Positions 36,004-49,884 of a DNA stretch of 64,000 bases are shown piece by piece. The DNA lies in NCBI RefSeq assembly GCF_954871325.1, contig NC_088777.1:52638002-52702001 (forward strand). The letters run 5' to 3'. Under the pieces are notes generated by a model. That model saw only the letters and a list, made by a program, of their open reading frames with translations, was not told where the DNA came from and did not search any database. This stretch comes from Gordionus sp. m RMFG-2023. Its lineage: Eukaryota; Nematomorpha; Gordioida; Chordodea; Parachordodidae. Position 1 is the stretch's first letter, and each line of letters starts with the position of its first letter. The position numbers and the translations under genes were made by a program.

Positions 36004-39000
36004 TGCAAAACCAAGTGAAAAAATGACATAGTGTGTTATACATGTGGTTTTGTAGGACATATAAAAAGAAATTGCATGGTGAAAGAAGCCAAATTTAAAA
36101 AGTGGATTTCCGCAACGAACATCGGTAGTGATAAATCCAGTGGTTCGAAATATACAAAATCCTAGTATTACAAATATGGATAAAACAGAAATATACAATA
36201 CAGACCATGATAGGATGTGTTTCAGATGTGAAAAAATGGGACACATTGCAATACATTGTATTTAAAGTGTGAGTGGGTCACAGTGGTTATATGATTTGAA
36301 AGAGAGTCATATAAAAATAGATAAATTATATTTAGAGAATATAAAATTTTGTGATATATATAGTTTTATTAAAAATTTTGTGGATATATATAATAAAATA
36401 GATAATCATTATGGGAATGATAATTATACATTTAACTCGAATAAAAAGAGTTGTAATGTGGGAAATTCTTATTGTCATTCTGATGAAATAAAAAAATTTA
36501 AATTAACCAATAATCTGAATAAAAACGATTATTATAATCAAACAAGTGGGAAATATCCATGGGAGATTTTTAATAAAAACATAAATGAGATTCAGAGACC
36601 TTTAAATTCTGAGATGAATTTAGGTATGAATATTAATTATAGTGGAAATTCGATTATAATAAATACTATTCAGCCAATGAAAGTAATTGAAAAATTAAGT
36701 GATGAGGGAACAATTGAACAAAGTTCATGACCTCATATAAATTTGAAAATTGTTGAACATATTGTGGAAATGTTATTTGATACTAGAGCAAGTATTTCAA
36801 TAATTTCTAGTGAAATTTTTATAAATATTGGCCGAATGGTATTGTCGAGAGACAAAATATGTGTATAAAACCATTTGATGAATCTGAAATCCAAGTTTTG
36901 GGTAAAACGCAGTGGGATGTTCTTTTTTATGATATTCCTATAATTTTGGATTTATGGATAGTGAAAAAAAATGTTGAAACAATTATGGGTTGGGATTGGA
37001 TTAGCAAACTTGGACCTAGAAATAATTATTGGGATTTATTTATAATTGATAGCCAATTGGCTAGAAATAATGTCAAAAGAAAAATAATGGCTAATGAAGT
37101 CAGGGAAAAGCTTAAAGAAAAGGAAATGAATAAATTAATGAGTGAAGTGAAAGAATCTATAGTTAATAATAATATTTGTGAATACCTCGCAAAATTAATA
37201 ATAGATTCAAATCAATATAAGATCAATCGTGAAGTTGATAATGATAAAAAAATTTAATGAAATTAATGAATTAAATAGAGTTGAAAACGCTATACCTATT
37301 TTAGTTGAAAAATATGATATAATTTTTGAAGACACTTTGGGATGTCTAAATGATTATCAAGTGGATTTTAAATTAAAAGAGGGATTTCACCTATTTTCTT
37401 AGCATGTCGTAGAGTTCCTTTTGAGTGGAAAAAGGAAATCAACGAAGATAAATGGGTTAATGATGGTATTATTATTCCTGTGGAATATAGTAAATGGGCT
37501 ACACTATTAGTACCTGTTAAAAAATCTAATGGAAAACTTAGATTATGTGCAGATTTTTGAGTAACACTTAACAAATGGGTTGTGGAAGTGAAATATCCAT
37601 TACCTCGAATTGAAGAAATTTTGGCAAATTTAAAGGGAGCCAAATATTTTTCAAAAGTTGACTTTTCATCAGCATATTTACAATTGCCTTTGAAAGAAGA
37701 AATTCGTAAATTGTTGACAATAACAACGCCTAAAGGATTATTTGCGTTTTGTAGATTACCTCTTGGGTTAAGTGTATCTGCACCGATTTTTCAGAGAACG
37801 ATGGCATCAGTTTTTTAGGGTTTGGAAGGTGTATTTTATTATATGGATGATGTGTTGATAACTGGAGTGACGCCAGAACAACATAATCAACGTCTTGAAG
37901 AGGTTTTCAAGAGAATTCAAGATAAAGGTTTAAAAGCTAGTAAAGAGACGCATTCTTGGTGTCACCGAAATAGTATATTTGGGTCATCAAATTAATGGAA
38001 TTGAAGTGAAACCACTTGATAAAAATTTAAAAAATATTTTAAACATAAATCAGCCTAGTAATAAAGCTGAAGTACAATATTTTATGGGCATGTTAAGTTA
38101 TTATCATAGATTTGTGGATAATTTTGCAAAAATAGCAACTCCATTATATGACTTATTAAAAAAAGGTGTTAATTTTGAGTGGAAAATTGAACAAAGAAGT
38201 GCTTTTATTAAAGAAAAGAATTGGTGAAGTAACCAATTTTATTGTGTTTTAACAATGATTTGAGATAATTCTTGCTGTTGATGCATCAAATAAAGGTGTC
38301 GGAGGCGCATTATTACATGTCATTGTTGGTTTAGAGAGACCAATTAATTTTTTTTTAACGAATATTTCATGAAGTGGAAACTAGATATTCTGTTACAGAA
38401 CAAAAGGCTTTAGCGATTATTTTTGGGTTGACCAAATGTCGCGAGTATTTAATCGGGAAAAGATTTGTGAATTATACAGATCACAAGCCATTAATTCATA
38501 AGATAACAAAGAATTAATGATGTCCCCGAGGTTACAACGGTGGTTGTTACTTGTTGGAAGTTTTAATGTGGAAATAAAATATAGGCGAGGAAGAGAAAAT
38601 TATTTGCCAGATATATTGTCGATATTAGGGGCAGGTTGTGCTACTCCTGAAATAATTGATAACATGATTAAAGATAGAGAAGATGCATTGGTGCGAACTC
38701 TATCTATAGTATGAGACAAATAAAATTATTTTTAATGGGAAAAAAATCATGGAAAAATATTTATAAACTTTATCAAAGATGTGAAAAAGAATTATCCGTG
38801 GTGGATGATGGTGTAATTAGGGGAAATAGGGGCAGTAATTCCGGTGAAATTACGTGCTAAAATAATTAATTTATTACATGCAGGTCAAGGGTCAAGTTAA
38901 AATAAAATCTTGGGCTCGTGAATATGTGTGGGTGACCTGGGATGGGTAATGATATAGAAAAAATTACAAGAGAATGTGTTCCATGTAATACCTGTGCCGT

Positions 39001-39726
39001 TATGCCCCGTAAAGAGATGGGACAAGTATGGCCAAAATCAAAGAAACCGTGGAAATGTATACATATTTATTATATTTGATTTGGATAAAAAATCATATTT
39101 TTTAGTGGTGGATTCATATTCAAAGTGGATAGAATATACCGAAGTACATGGGTATACAACTAAAATTGTTAATAATAAATTAAGTGAATTATTTGCAAAA
39201 TTTGATTTGCCGGACAAAATAGTGTCTGATGGAGGTCCAGCCTTCATAAGTAAAAATTTTAAACAATTCTGTGATGAATTAAAAATACAACATATACTTA
39301 CTCCACCCTATCATCCTAGCTCAAATGGCCAGGCTGAAAGGATGATAGGCATAGTGAAAAATTGGTTAAGAAAATCTAAACAAGAAAAAAAATGAAATCT
39401 GGTTAGCCCAGTTATATTATAATAATTCAAGGAATAAGGAGGGGTTTACTCCTGTTGAATTGTTTTTGGGTAGAAGAACCAAATTACTCTTAGATTTTCT
39501 TAAGTCAAAAGAGATTGACAATATAGTATCTTATGAAAAAATCAATGTAAAATTTCCTGTAGGGAAAATTATTTGGGGAAGACTTTTTGACCATAAAAAG
39601 AAGTGGGAGAAAGGTTGTGTGATAGATAATATTGGGAATAAATTATGTAACATACGATTTGATGATGGTACTGTGGGAATACGTCATAACGATTTTATTA
39701 GGGTATATAATAAAGAGGGGAATTAA
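36004..39726 (+). mobile_element. Ty3/gypsy LTR retrotransposon fossil B
   Basis: Plus-strand remains in Ty3/gypsy order: two CCHC zinc knuckles of Gag (about 36030-36085 and 36210-36265), a protease region (about 36740-36990), reverse transcriptase (about 37380-37960, with a YMDD block near 37840-37850), RNase H (about 38260-38600), integrase (about 38880-39395) and an integrase C-terminal region to 39726. The 5' part of gag and the 5' LTR are missing because the copy starts at the FB3 end. No 3' LTR was recognised with confidence. It is broken, with several breaks, and appears moderately young because most domains are still readable. Confidence 0.85.
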
Positions 39727-40584
39727 ATTAGTCCATAAAAAACGGAATTGTGGTTCCTGGACAGAATTCTTAGGACAGAACTCTTTGTGTACTTAAATAA
39801 TTTTAGTGGTAAAGTTTATACAAATAAAAAAAACAATGAGAAATATACCCTAGATAATTAAAAAAATATATATTAAAAAAAATATGAATGAAGAACTGAG
39901 AAGAAATATTTAAAGAAAGAGGGTGCATATCATCTTAGAGAAGAGTGAAAACTTCTGCTGATGAAAGTAAAATCTTAATTGGAATTATCTGATATATGTA
40001 TCATTTTTTTTAAATATTAATAAAAAGATATATGAGCATCACTAAATTTGATTTTAATCAAATTTTCGTGAAATGTGCACTTGTGGGGACAAACAGAAAA
40101 TAAATCATTTTATGTATAAGGGAATATTTTTTTAATGTTATTTTAAAAGAAAAGAGGATAAAATTAAATAACATGTTTCATGCGTTTCTTTTAGGGAAGG
40201 AAAAGTGAAGAGTAAAATATTTTTTAAAAGAAAATAACACGAGTGGTGTTTTCGAAATAATTGTTTCTCTTTTATTTGAATTGCATAGTGGTAATATGTA
40301 AATAATTTATGTGATAAAAAAGAGAAAAATTATTAAATTTGTTTTAAAAAAGAAATATTAGAGTGTATTCCATGTTAACAGAATATTGTATATATGTCAC
40401 AAAAATAAAATCAAAATTAAACAACATGTTTTGTGTATGGTTGATTTAGAGAAAGAAAAATATGTAAATAGTAAAAAGGGGAGAAAATTATTTTTTGTAT
40501 ATAAATAAATTTTAAATTATATTTTTATTTTAAATAATTAAATTTTAATATTTGTGTATTAATTAAAAAAAAATAAATAATAAA
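39727..40584. other. 3' flank of gypsy fossil B
   Basis: AT- and purine-rich sequence without clear genes. It may be the end of the retroelement or its 3' LTR, but without a matching 5' LTR this cannot be shown. Confidence 0.35.
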
Positions 40585-40962
40585 ATGAGTTATAAGATAG
40601 AAACTAGTGACCAGATTATATATGTAAAAATAGTTAAAAAAAAGAAAATGGGATTTAAAAAAACGAAATTTAAGGAATTTCAGTGGTGTTTCAGATGTCA
40701 ATCTTATGAATACCTCATAAAAAATTGTAATATTCCCATTCACATTTTACAAAGTCAAGAGAGGGAGGAACATCTTAGTGAAATAGATGAGACTTCAGGA
40801 ACTAGTTATTTTTGTGGGGAAAATAACAGGAAAAAGCCGGAGGTTGCTTATCGTAACTACAACAAGATCAATGAGATTGAATCTCAAAACAAACAATATG
40901 GAAATAGGCAGTGGCCGCCTACGAAATATGATGGAACGTTGAAAAAAATTAAGGAAATTTGA
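40585..40962 (+). CDS. Small open frame with a zinc-knuckle-like motif
   Basis: 125 codons, lysine-rich start (IVKKKKMGFKKTKFKEF), then WCFRCQSYEYLIKNC, which has the spacing of a retroviral-type zinc knuckle and resembles the second knuckle of gypsy fossil B at 36210. The tail is hydrophilic. It lies about 0.9 kb beyond the integrase. It may be part of a second Gag fragment of a related element. I treat it as a probable retroelement fossil, not a host gene. Confidence 0.45.
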   Translation: MSYKIETSDQIIYVKIVKKKKMGFKKTKFKEFQWCFRCQSYEYLIKNCNIPIHILQSQEREEHLSEIDETSGTSYFCGENNRKKPEVAYRNYNKINEIESQNKQYGNRQWPPTKYDGTLKKIKEI

Positions 40963-41985
40963 GATAAGACAGTGGGAGTCACAAATACAACGATGGGACA
41001 TAATTCAAATATTATGGAAAGATGCCAGTTCCAAACGAGAAGGATACAAAGTTGGGATCAAAATAGTTAAAGTAACGAACAGTACGAATTTTAAAGAGAA
41101 GTATAATTGTAGGGAAACTGAAAAGAAGATGTTAAAAGATAGAGAAGAAGACGTATAATGTAAAACTTATTTTCGCGTTTTTATTTTCTTTCACATGTCT
41201 TAGTCTTTTGTAAGGCGGACATGATATATATTATCAAATAATAATACATTTATTTAACATTATAAATAAATGTCAATCAATTTATAGTTGATAATTAGAA
41301 AAATAATATAGATATTGATTGTTTATTACATATTTATTGATATTGATAAATATCGAGGATGGATATAAAAAGATTGTAGTTTTTTGTTTTAGAATTAAGA
41401 ATGAGTTTTTAGTTTAAAAAATAAACTTGGTACTTGATATACTTTTCGTCGGAATATATTTGAATAAAAACGATTAAAAAAAATGAGTTGTAAAATTAAA
41501 GTTATACTTATTTTAGATATAACCCTTGATATTGGGACAAAGCCAATCTTGGACTTTTGCTATCCAACAAGAAGTTAAGGTTAAACATAAGAAATAGATT
41601 TGGTTATGACATATGACCCCATATATGTAAAGGGTGCAGAAAAGACTCCGACTCTAAGGGCCGACATGATCTAAGTTGTTTATATTCTAAAACCCGGTTC
41701 AGTTTATATAAAGCTATTAACTCTATAATTTCTCAAATAAATAAGAATTGGCTAACTGCCCTAACATCCTGGAACCCGTTCATTTAATCCTGTATGATGG
41801 GAAAGTACCAGATGGGCACATATTTAATTCGATTACCTTGAAAATCATAATTTATTAATAAAATGAGATATAAATTTAAGTAAAGCATTTTAAATCTTTA
41901 AAATTTCATCACAAGTTTGATATCCTATTTAGTTTCGATTCATAATTATTTTAAGATAAAATTCTTTATAATTTATTATTATTAC
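40963..41985. other. Non-coding stretch between fossil B and P3
   Basis: No gene recognised. The stretch at 41520-41800 is somewhat richer in GC (GGGCCGACATG, AAACCCGGTTCAG, TGGAACCCGTTC) and could include retroelement-derived DNA. Exon 4 and later exons of P3 would be expected here but are absent. Confidence 0.35.
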
Positions 41986-42599
41986 CGTAGCATTAAGAGC
42001 CTTAGAAATTAAACGCAGATCGTTTAAATAATTTTCATCAAGGAAGTAATATAAATGTAAAGCATCCATAGAATGATTTTGTGGCAACGTCCAAATGACT
42101 AAATCATCGACCAAATTCAACGTAGCATTAGTAAGATATCTTAAATATTTTCATAAATCTTTTAAATTTTATCGGTTTAATGAAAATTTAATTTACCTTA
42201 AATAATTCATTAGTTCTGTATTATATAATTTTAATCAAAAATTTTAATTATATGATAGATTAATAGTAAGGTAAACAAGGGGGCATGTTGATTATAGGGA
42301 AACGTTCCAATTATAATTTAATATGTTTATTTAGACTTGAAAATTAAGCAATATAGATATTACCAACCCTAATATAGATAATTACCTTATCCATGATTGT
42401 ATAAAAGAGATTCGGGAAATTAGCATTGTAATATTTACAAAGGAAAATATGTTTTATAAAGTTAGTTGGAAGGGTCAGGGTACTTTAGGATAGTCGGTCT
42501 AATTAACTATTGCATATTTTTTTATATTTTAAATAAAACCTATGCAGACATTTTTAAAGGAATATCTATCAATTTTAAATATTACTTTATTTGTCTGCA

Positions 42600-44340
42600 T
42601 CTATCCACCTATGACCATTTAATCTATAGGGCTCGCAACCACGCATAATTTGGCCACTACTTTGTAGTCTTCGTGTGTACCATTAATACATTATTCACCT
42701 ATTGCATATGATAAACTGTGAAAATCCTGACTCCAATGCTGATGAGTCATTTCTCGTTAACCTCACATCTTATCTTGCATACCCTCGAGGTTTCAAACAG
42801 TAAGATCTAATTCAAAGAATCTAACATTTTTAAAGTACTCTTTCCCCACCATAAAATCACTTACTCAATAGGTAAATGCATCCGAAAATCCCTTTCCTAT
42901 AGAAGATCGATGGCACAAATTCTTCAAAAATGACAAGAATTTCAATAAAAATAAAAACCATAATGCCAATAAACAAAGAGAGTAAAACTTATATCTAAAC
43001 AAAATAGATCACTTAAATTTACGCTATGGTATTCTCCTTACCATATCCAGAGATAATCTGGCTCTTTACGCACGACAATGATATATATATTTGGCCCTAC
43101 TTCAAAATAAATATTAGAAAAACATAGACACAAATAATTTAATTTAATCTGAACCTAATATTTGTACTACCTCATTACCCAGACAGATGCTATGAAAGCA
43201 TCCTATCTTTTAGTTGTCATTCTTTACCTTGAATCGACGAAATTCCTCCCATATTACCTCAAGACCTATATCATTTCAAAAAGATTTAGCTCATCATTCA
43301 AATGCGTTTAGAGGCATGACCTCAGATATTTCCTATATTATATATGACGCCAAGAATATGGCTCTTCACAAAACTTAATATATATGTTAAATTATATCCA
43401 ATGGCATCACATGGCATTGACTTCTCACCAAATTAGTAATGAGTAGGATGAAATATTTAATATCACACAACATAAGTCACAGGCAATTAGGAATTAACGT
43501 TTAAGTCACATGGCCCGAATGTATTTAGATACCAATACTTTTGATGACATCCTTGCAAAATAGATTCAACTAATGTTTTTAATGCTCTAATATACAATGA
43601 ATTTCTAAAGTCTGCTCATTTTTATAATCCTAAATTTTCCCAGTTCCTTCAAGACTTCTAGTTAAGATCACCACACCTAGTATTTAGAGTTAAGCTAATT
43701 CTATCATTAGAAGGTATCAACAAGGTAACCCACTTAGACCAATCTGGAATAGATAAAATGGTAAGAGACATCAATGCATAATTCAAGCTTAATTTATACT
43801 CTTGGTATTGAAGATAAAATAATAGGAGCCTCGCCCGAATTCTTGAAGCCATCTCTTAAATTTTGATTTAGTACAAATAATGAGCCACAGCATGCCATTG
43901 GACTCAAACTTAATTGCGATGTAGTGTTACCATACTCATGTTTCTTTTATCAGACTCCTGTTACAGGTAGATTCCTAAGACATACAAAATATAAATAAAT
44001 TATATTTCAGGCTTTAAATTCTGCTGGAATTCTTTCAGCTATTGAGCTGACTTATATTGTAAAGCAGGTGTTAAACGTCTTGATACTTTCAATATTCCAC
44101 GAAGAGTGGTAAATTCTTTACCTGGGATTTTTCCTGCTAGATCCATTCTCGCCATCCTAATCAGACCATTATGCTATTGTCAACGCAGAACTAAAATATT
44201 TTTTTGTTTTACCTCACAACTATTTATTCATAGAAATAATAGCTACAACGCTATCTACTTTTGGCACTCACGTCCTAGTCTTTTGCAAGAATCTATAGCA
44301 TCGCTTTAAAATGGTAATTAATAGAGTTCTCTCTAACTAT
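42600..44340. other. GC-richer coding-like relic inside the P3 intron
   Basis: This block has visibly higher GC and longer readable runs than its surroundings on both strands. Examples are QTDAMKASYLLVVILYLEST (+, near 43190) and RRVVNSLPGIFPARSILAI (+, near 44095). No family could be recognised. It is probably a decayed mobile element or a retrocopy that entered the P3 intron before FB1. Confidence 0.35.
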
Positions 44341-45264
44341 ATTCGTTACATATTCTCTGTTGACGGATAAGAATATTAATCAATTATATTTATGAATTCA
44401 AATAAATTTTAGATAAAATTTAATCAATTATGGCGTAATTTTGAAATCACTATAGTATTAAGAAAATATTTAAAGAAAATATAATTTTATAATTAATCCT
44501 CTATACTATGTGTGGATCAATAACATATAAGTGCCCCAAGGTACCCTGAGTATAGCGTGGTTGGGTTACAAAATTCTTTTTATTCAGTTTAAATTATTTA
44601 AAAAAGTATAAATCAAAAATATATATTAAAAACTATATCATAAAGCTTATATTTTTAGGTGATTAATCTGTTATTATTGATTTACTCAGATTTTTAACGA
44701 AAAGTATCTTAAACATCCCTAGTTCTCTGTATATACACTATTTCAAATCCATTTTATTTTAAGTATTTTCAGATGTAAAAGGTCAACTTGGTTGCTGGAA
44801 AAAAAAATTAAAAAAAAGAAAAATATGAATGAAAAGATAAAATATTGTATAAATATATATTTGTCGATAAAAAAATGCGCTGAAAAGGTTTGCTATAGTT
44901 AATTAGATACGCTAAAATTTATAAGAAGCTAAGAGCTTAAATGTGCAAATTGTATTCCTATAATAGCCAAAGCAATGGAAAAGACAATGAGATATCTTCC
45001 AACATCATAAGATTAAGAAGGAAGATGACAGTTGCTGAATTTTAAAAATCCTCTTTATAAGGAATGGGGACAGTATTATTATTAACTGTTGAAGATTTTT
45101 CTAATCTACATGTATCTAATATAACTCCTATCCTATCCAATCATACGGAGAGGAAATAATCAAAATGATTATTAATACCTATCCTTTTCTGCTTAGGGAG
45201 CAAAGTTAAACATAATAATTATCTTATAATTTTTATATAACCATTATGAATATATAATTTTATA

Positions 45265-45272
45265 TTGATACG
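45265..45272 (+). other. Target site duplication of FB1, left
   Basis: TTGATACG, repeated exactly at 50458-50465 on the other side of the element. Confidence 0.93.
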
Positions 45273-45299
45273 TAGTGTTGTTAATCGGCTTAGCCGAGT

Positions 45300-45860
45300 C
45301 GGCTCGAACAGAGCTCACCCAAATTTTGGGTCGTTTTTTTCGACTCCAACTCAAAGTTTTGGTCGTTTTTTACGACTTCGACCAGAGTTCAAGCCGAAAA
45401 AAACGACTTCGACCCAAAATATGGGTCGTTTTTTTCGACTCCGACCCAAGTCCAAGCCGAAAAAAACGACCTCGACCCAAAATATGGGTCGTTTTTTACG
45501 ACTCCGACTCAAAATTTGGGTCGTATTTTTCGACTCAAACTTGAAATTTGGGTCGTATTTTTCGACTTAAACTTGAAGTTTGGGTCATATTTTTCGACTC
45601 AAACTTGAAGTTTGGGTTGTTTTTTTCGACTAAAACATGAAGTTTGGGTCGTATTTTTTGACTCAAACTTGAAGTTTGGGTCGTATTTTTCGACTCCAAC
45701 TCAAAGTTTGGGTCGTTTTTCTGACTCAGACTCAAACATCGGGTCGTTTTATTCAATCCGACCCAAAATATGGATCTTTTTTTTAAAGACGACTTAAAGT
45801 TAGGGTTGCTTTTTTTAACCCCTAACCCAATTATCTAGATCATTTTTTTCGACCAAAAGT
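45300..45860. repeat. 32-bp minisatellite arm, FB1 left
   Basis: Units of the type TTCGACTCAAACTTGAAG then TTTGGGTCGTAT, 32 bp long. The outer part is made of units with CGACCCAAAATATGGGTCG. Inverted counterpart at 49885-50440. Confidence 0.88.
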
Positions 45861-45999
45861 CAAATAACATTTAGTATATATTAATATTATAGGCGGGAAA
45901 GTTACTTAAAGCTTCTTTAAATTATAATGCTCTGATTAACTATTCATCATAGTTATATTTTAAAATTTTTAATTGATGTACCATAGAAAAGTGCCATTT

Positions 46000-47852
46000 G
46001 TCATGATAATTATTTTTGAACTTTTTTAAATGAAATAGATAAAAATATATATTGTAGACATGTTAAATCAAAATTTCAGTGATGATGTACCATAGATAAG
46101 TGGTAATTGTCATAATCGCTATTTTTGAACTTTTTTGAGTTTTTTTAAAGCAAATTGCTAAAAATATATATTCTAAACATGTTAAATTAAAAATTCAGTG
46201 AGGATGTATCATAGATAGGTGACAATTGTCATAATCGCTATTTTTGAACTTTTTTCAATTTTTTTAAAGGAAATAGCAAAAAATATATATTCTAACCATG
46301 TTAAATTAAAAATTCAGTGAGGATGTATCATAGATATGTGACAATTGTCATAATCGCTATTTTTGAACTTTTTCAAATTTTTTTAAAGGAAACATCTTAA
46401 AATATATATTCTAAACATGTTAAATTTAAAATTCAGTGAGGATGTATCATATATAGGTGACAATTGTCATAATCGCTATTTTTGAACTTTTTCAAATTTT
46501 TTTAAAGGAAATATCTAAAAATATATATTCTAAACATGTTAAATTAAAAATTCAGTGAGGATGTATCATAGATAGGTGACAATTGTCATAATCGCTATTT
46601 TTGAACTTTTTCAAATTTTTTTAAAGGAAATAGCTAAAAATATATATTCTAAACATGTTAAATTAAAATTTCAGTGAGGATGTATCATAGATAGGTGACA
46701 ATTGTCATAATCGCTATTTTTAAACTTTTTCAAATTTTTTTAAAGGAAACAACTTAAAATATATATTCTAAACATGTTAAATTTAAAATTCAGTGAGGAT
46801 GTATCATATATAGGTGACAATTGTCATAATCGCTATTTTTGAACTTTTTCAAATTTTTTTAAAGGAAATATCTAAAAATATATATTCTAAATATGTTAAA
46901 TTAAAAATTCAGTGAGGATGTATCATAGATAGGTGACAATTGTCATAATCGCTATTTTTGAACTTTTTCAAATTTTTTTAAAGGAAATAGCTAAAAATAT
47001 ATATTCTAAACATGTTAAATTAAAATTTCAGTGAGGATGTATCATAGATAGGTGACAATTGTCATAATCGCTATTTTTAAACTTTTTCAAATTTTTTTAA
47101 AGGAAATATCTAAAAATATATATTCTAAACATGTTAAATTAAAAATTCAGTGAGGATGTATCATAGATAGGTGACAATTGTCATAATCGCTATTTTTGAA
47201 CTTTTTTCAATTTTTTTAAAGGAAATAGCAAAAAATATATATTCTAACCATGTTAAATTAAAAATTCAGTGAGGATGTATCATAGATATGTGACAATTGT
47301 CATAATCGCTATTGTTGAACTTTTTCAAATTTTTTTAAAGGAAACATCTTAAAATATATATTCTAAACATGTTAAATTTAAAATTCAGTGAGGATGTATC
47401 ATATATAGGTGACAATTGTCATAATCGCTATTTTTGAACTTTTTCAAATTTTTTTAAAGGAAATATCTAAAAATATATATTCTAAACATGTTAAATTAAA
47501 AATTCAGTGAGGATGTATCATAGATAGGTGACAATTGTCATAATCGCTATTTTTGAACTTTTTCAAATTTTTTTAAAGGAAATAGCTAAAAATATATATT
47601 CTAAACATGTTAAATTAAAATTTCAGTGAGGATGTATCATAGATAGGTGACAATTGTCATAATCGCTATTTTTAAACTTTTTCAAATTTTTTTAAAGGAA
47701 ATATCTAAAAATATATATTCTAAACATGTTAAATTAAAAATTCAGTGAGGATGTATCATAGATATGTGACAATTGTCATAATCGCTATTTTTGAACTTTT
47801 TCAAATTTTTTTAAAGGAGATAGCTAAAAATATATATTCTAAACATGTTAAA
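46000..47852 (-). repeat. 119-bp satellite array, FB1 left half, with higher-order pattern
   Basis: About fifteen monomers of 118-119 bp. Three variants recur in order: one with AAACATCTTAAAATATATA and TCATATATAGG, one with AAATATCTAAAAATATATA, and one with AAATAGCTAAAAATATATA and AAATTTCAGTG. This gives a trimeric unit of about 355 bp (for example starting near 46390 and 46745, and again near 47340). Confidence 0.88.
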
Positions 47853-49745
47853 GTCACCTATCTATGATACATCCTCACTGAATTTTTAATTTAACATGTT
47901 TAGAATATATATTTTTAGATATTTCCTTTAAAAAAATTTGAAAAAGTTCAAAAAAAGTGATTATGACAATTGTCATCTATATATGATACATCCTCACTGA
48001 ATTTTAAATTTAATATGTTTAGAATATATATTTTAAGATGTTTCCTTTAAAAAAATTTGAAAAAGTTCAAAAATAGCGATTATGACAATTGTCACATATC
48101 TATGATACATCCTCACTGAATTTTTAATTTAACATTTTTAGAATATATATGTTTTCCTATTTCCTTTAAAATAATTGAAAAAAGTTCAAAAATAGCGATT
48201 ATGACAATTGTCACCTATCTATGATACATCCTCACTGAATTTTTAATTTAACATGTTTAGAATATATATTTTTAGCAATTTGCTTTAAAAAAACTCAAAA
48301 AAGTTCAAAAATAGCGATTATGACAATTGTTACCTATCTATGATACATCCTCACTGAATTTTTAATTTAACATGTTTAGAATATATATTTTTAGATATTT
48401 CCTTTAAAAAAATTTGAAAAAGTTTAAAAATAGCGATTATGACAATTGTCACCTATCTATGATACATCCTCACTGAAATTTTAATTTAACATGTTTAGAA
48501 TATATATTTTTAGCTATTTCTTTTAAAAAAACTTGAAAAAGTTCAAAAATAGCGATTATGACAATTGTAACTTTTCTATGGTACATCTTCACTGAAATTT
48601 TATTTTAACATTTTTACAATATATATTTTTAGCTATTTCCTTTAAAAAAATTTGAAAAAGTTCAAAAATAGCGATTATGACAATTGTCACCTATCTATGA
48701 TACATCCTCACTGAATTTTTAATTTAACATGTTTAGAATATATATTTTTAGATATTTCCTTTAAAAAAATTTGAAAAAGTTTAAAAATAGCGATTATGAC
48801 AATTGTCACCTATCTATGATACATCCTCACTGAAATTTTAATTTAACATGTTTAGAATATATATTTTTAGCTATTTCCTTTAAAAAAATTTGAAAAAGTT
48901 CAAAAATAGCGATTATGACAATTGTCACCTATCTATGATACATCCTCACTGAATTTTTAATTTAACATGTTTAGAATATATATTTTTAGATATTTCCTTT
49001 AAAAAAATTTGAAAAAGTTCAAAAATAGCGATTATGACAATTGTCACCTATATATGATACATCCTCACTGAATTTTAAATTTAACATGTTTAGAATATAT
49101 ATTTTAAGATGTTTCCTTTAAAAAAATTTGAAAAAGTTTAAAAATAGCGATTATGACAATTGTCACCTATCTATGATACATCCTCACTGAAATTTTAATT
49201 TAACAGGTTTAGAATATATATTTTTAGCTATTTCCTTTAAAAAAATTTGAAAAAGTTCAAAAATAGCGATTATGACAATTGTCACCTATCTATGATAGAT
49301 CCTCACTGAATTTTTAATTTAACATGTTTAGAATATATATTTTTAGATATTTCCTTTAAAAAAATTTGAAAAAGTTCAAAAATAGCGATTATGACAATTG
49401 TCACATATCTATGATACATCCTCACTGAATTTTTAATTTAACATGGTTAGAATATATATTTTTTGCTATTTCCTTTAAAAAAATTGAAAAAAGTTCAAAA
49501 ATAGCGATTATGACAATTGTCACCTATCTATGATACATCCTCACTGAATTTTTAATTTAACATGTTTAGAATATATATTTTTAGCAATTTGCTTTAAAAA
49601 AACTCAAAAAAGTTCAAAAATAGCGATTATGACAATTACCACTTATCTATGGTACATCATCACTGAAATTTTGATTTAACATGTCTACAATATATATTTT
49701 TCTATTTCATTTAAAAAAGTTCAAAAATAATTATCATGACAAATG
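47853..49745 (+). repeat. 119-bp satellite array, FB1 right half
   Basis: About sixteen monomers in the orientation opposite to the left half. The switch is at about 47852, where CATGTTAAA meets GTCACCTATC. The GCGATTATGACAATTGTCAC box recurs with a period of 118-119 bp. Confidence 0.9.
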
Positions 49746-49884
49746 GCACTTTTCTATGGTACATCACTTAAAAATTTTAAAATATAACTATGATGAATAG
49801 TTAATCAGAGCATCATAATTTAAAGAAGCTTTAAGTAACTTTCCCGCCTATAATATTAATATATACTAAATGTTATTTGACTTT

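Noticed and set aside
36001-36246. Minus-strand 81-codon frame
   Set aside because: The plus strand holds the two Gag zinc knuckles of the gypsy fossil; the reverse frame is incidental.
39727-41985. 3' LTR of gypsy fossil B
   Set aside because: No second copy of any candidate segment could be found to define an LTR pair.
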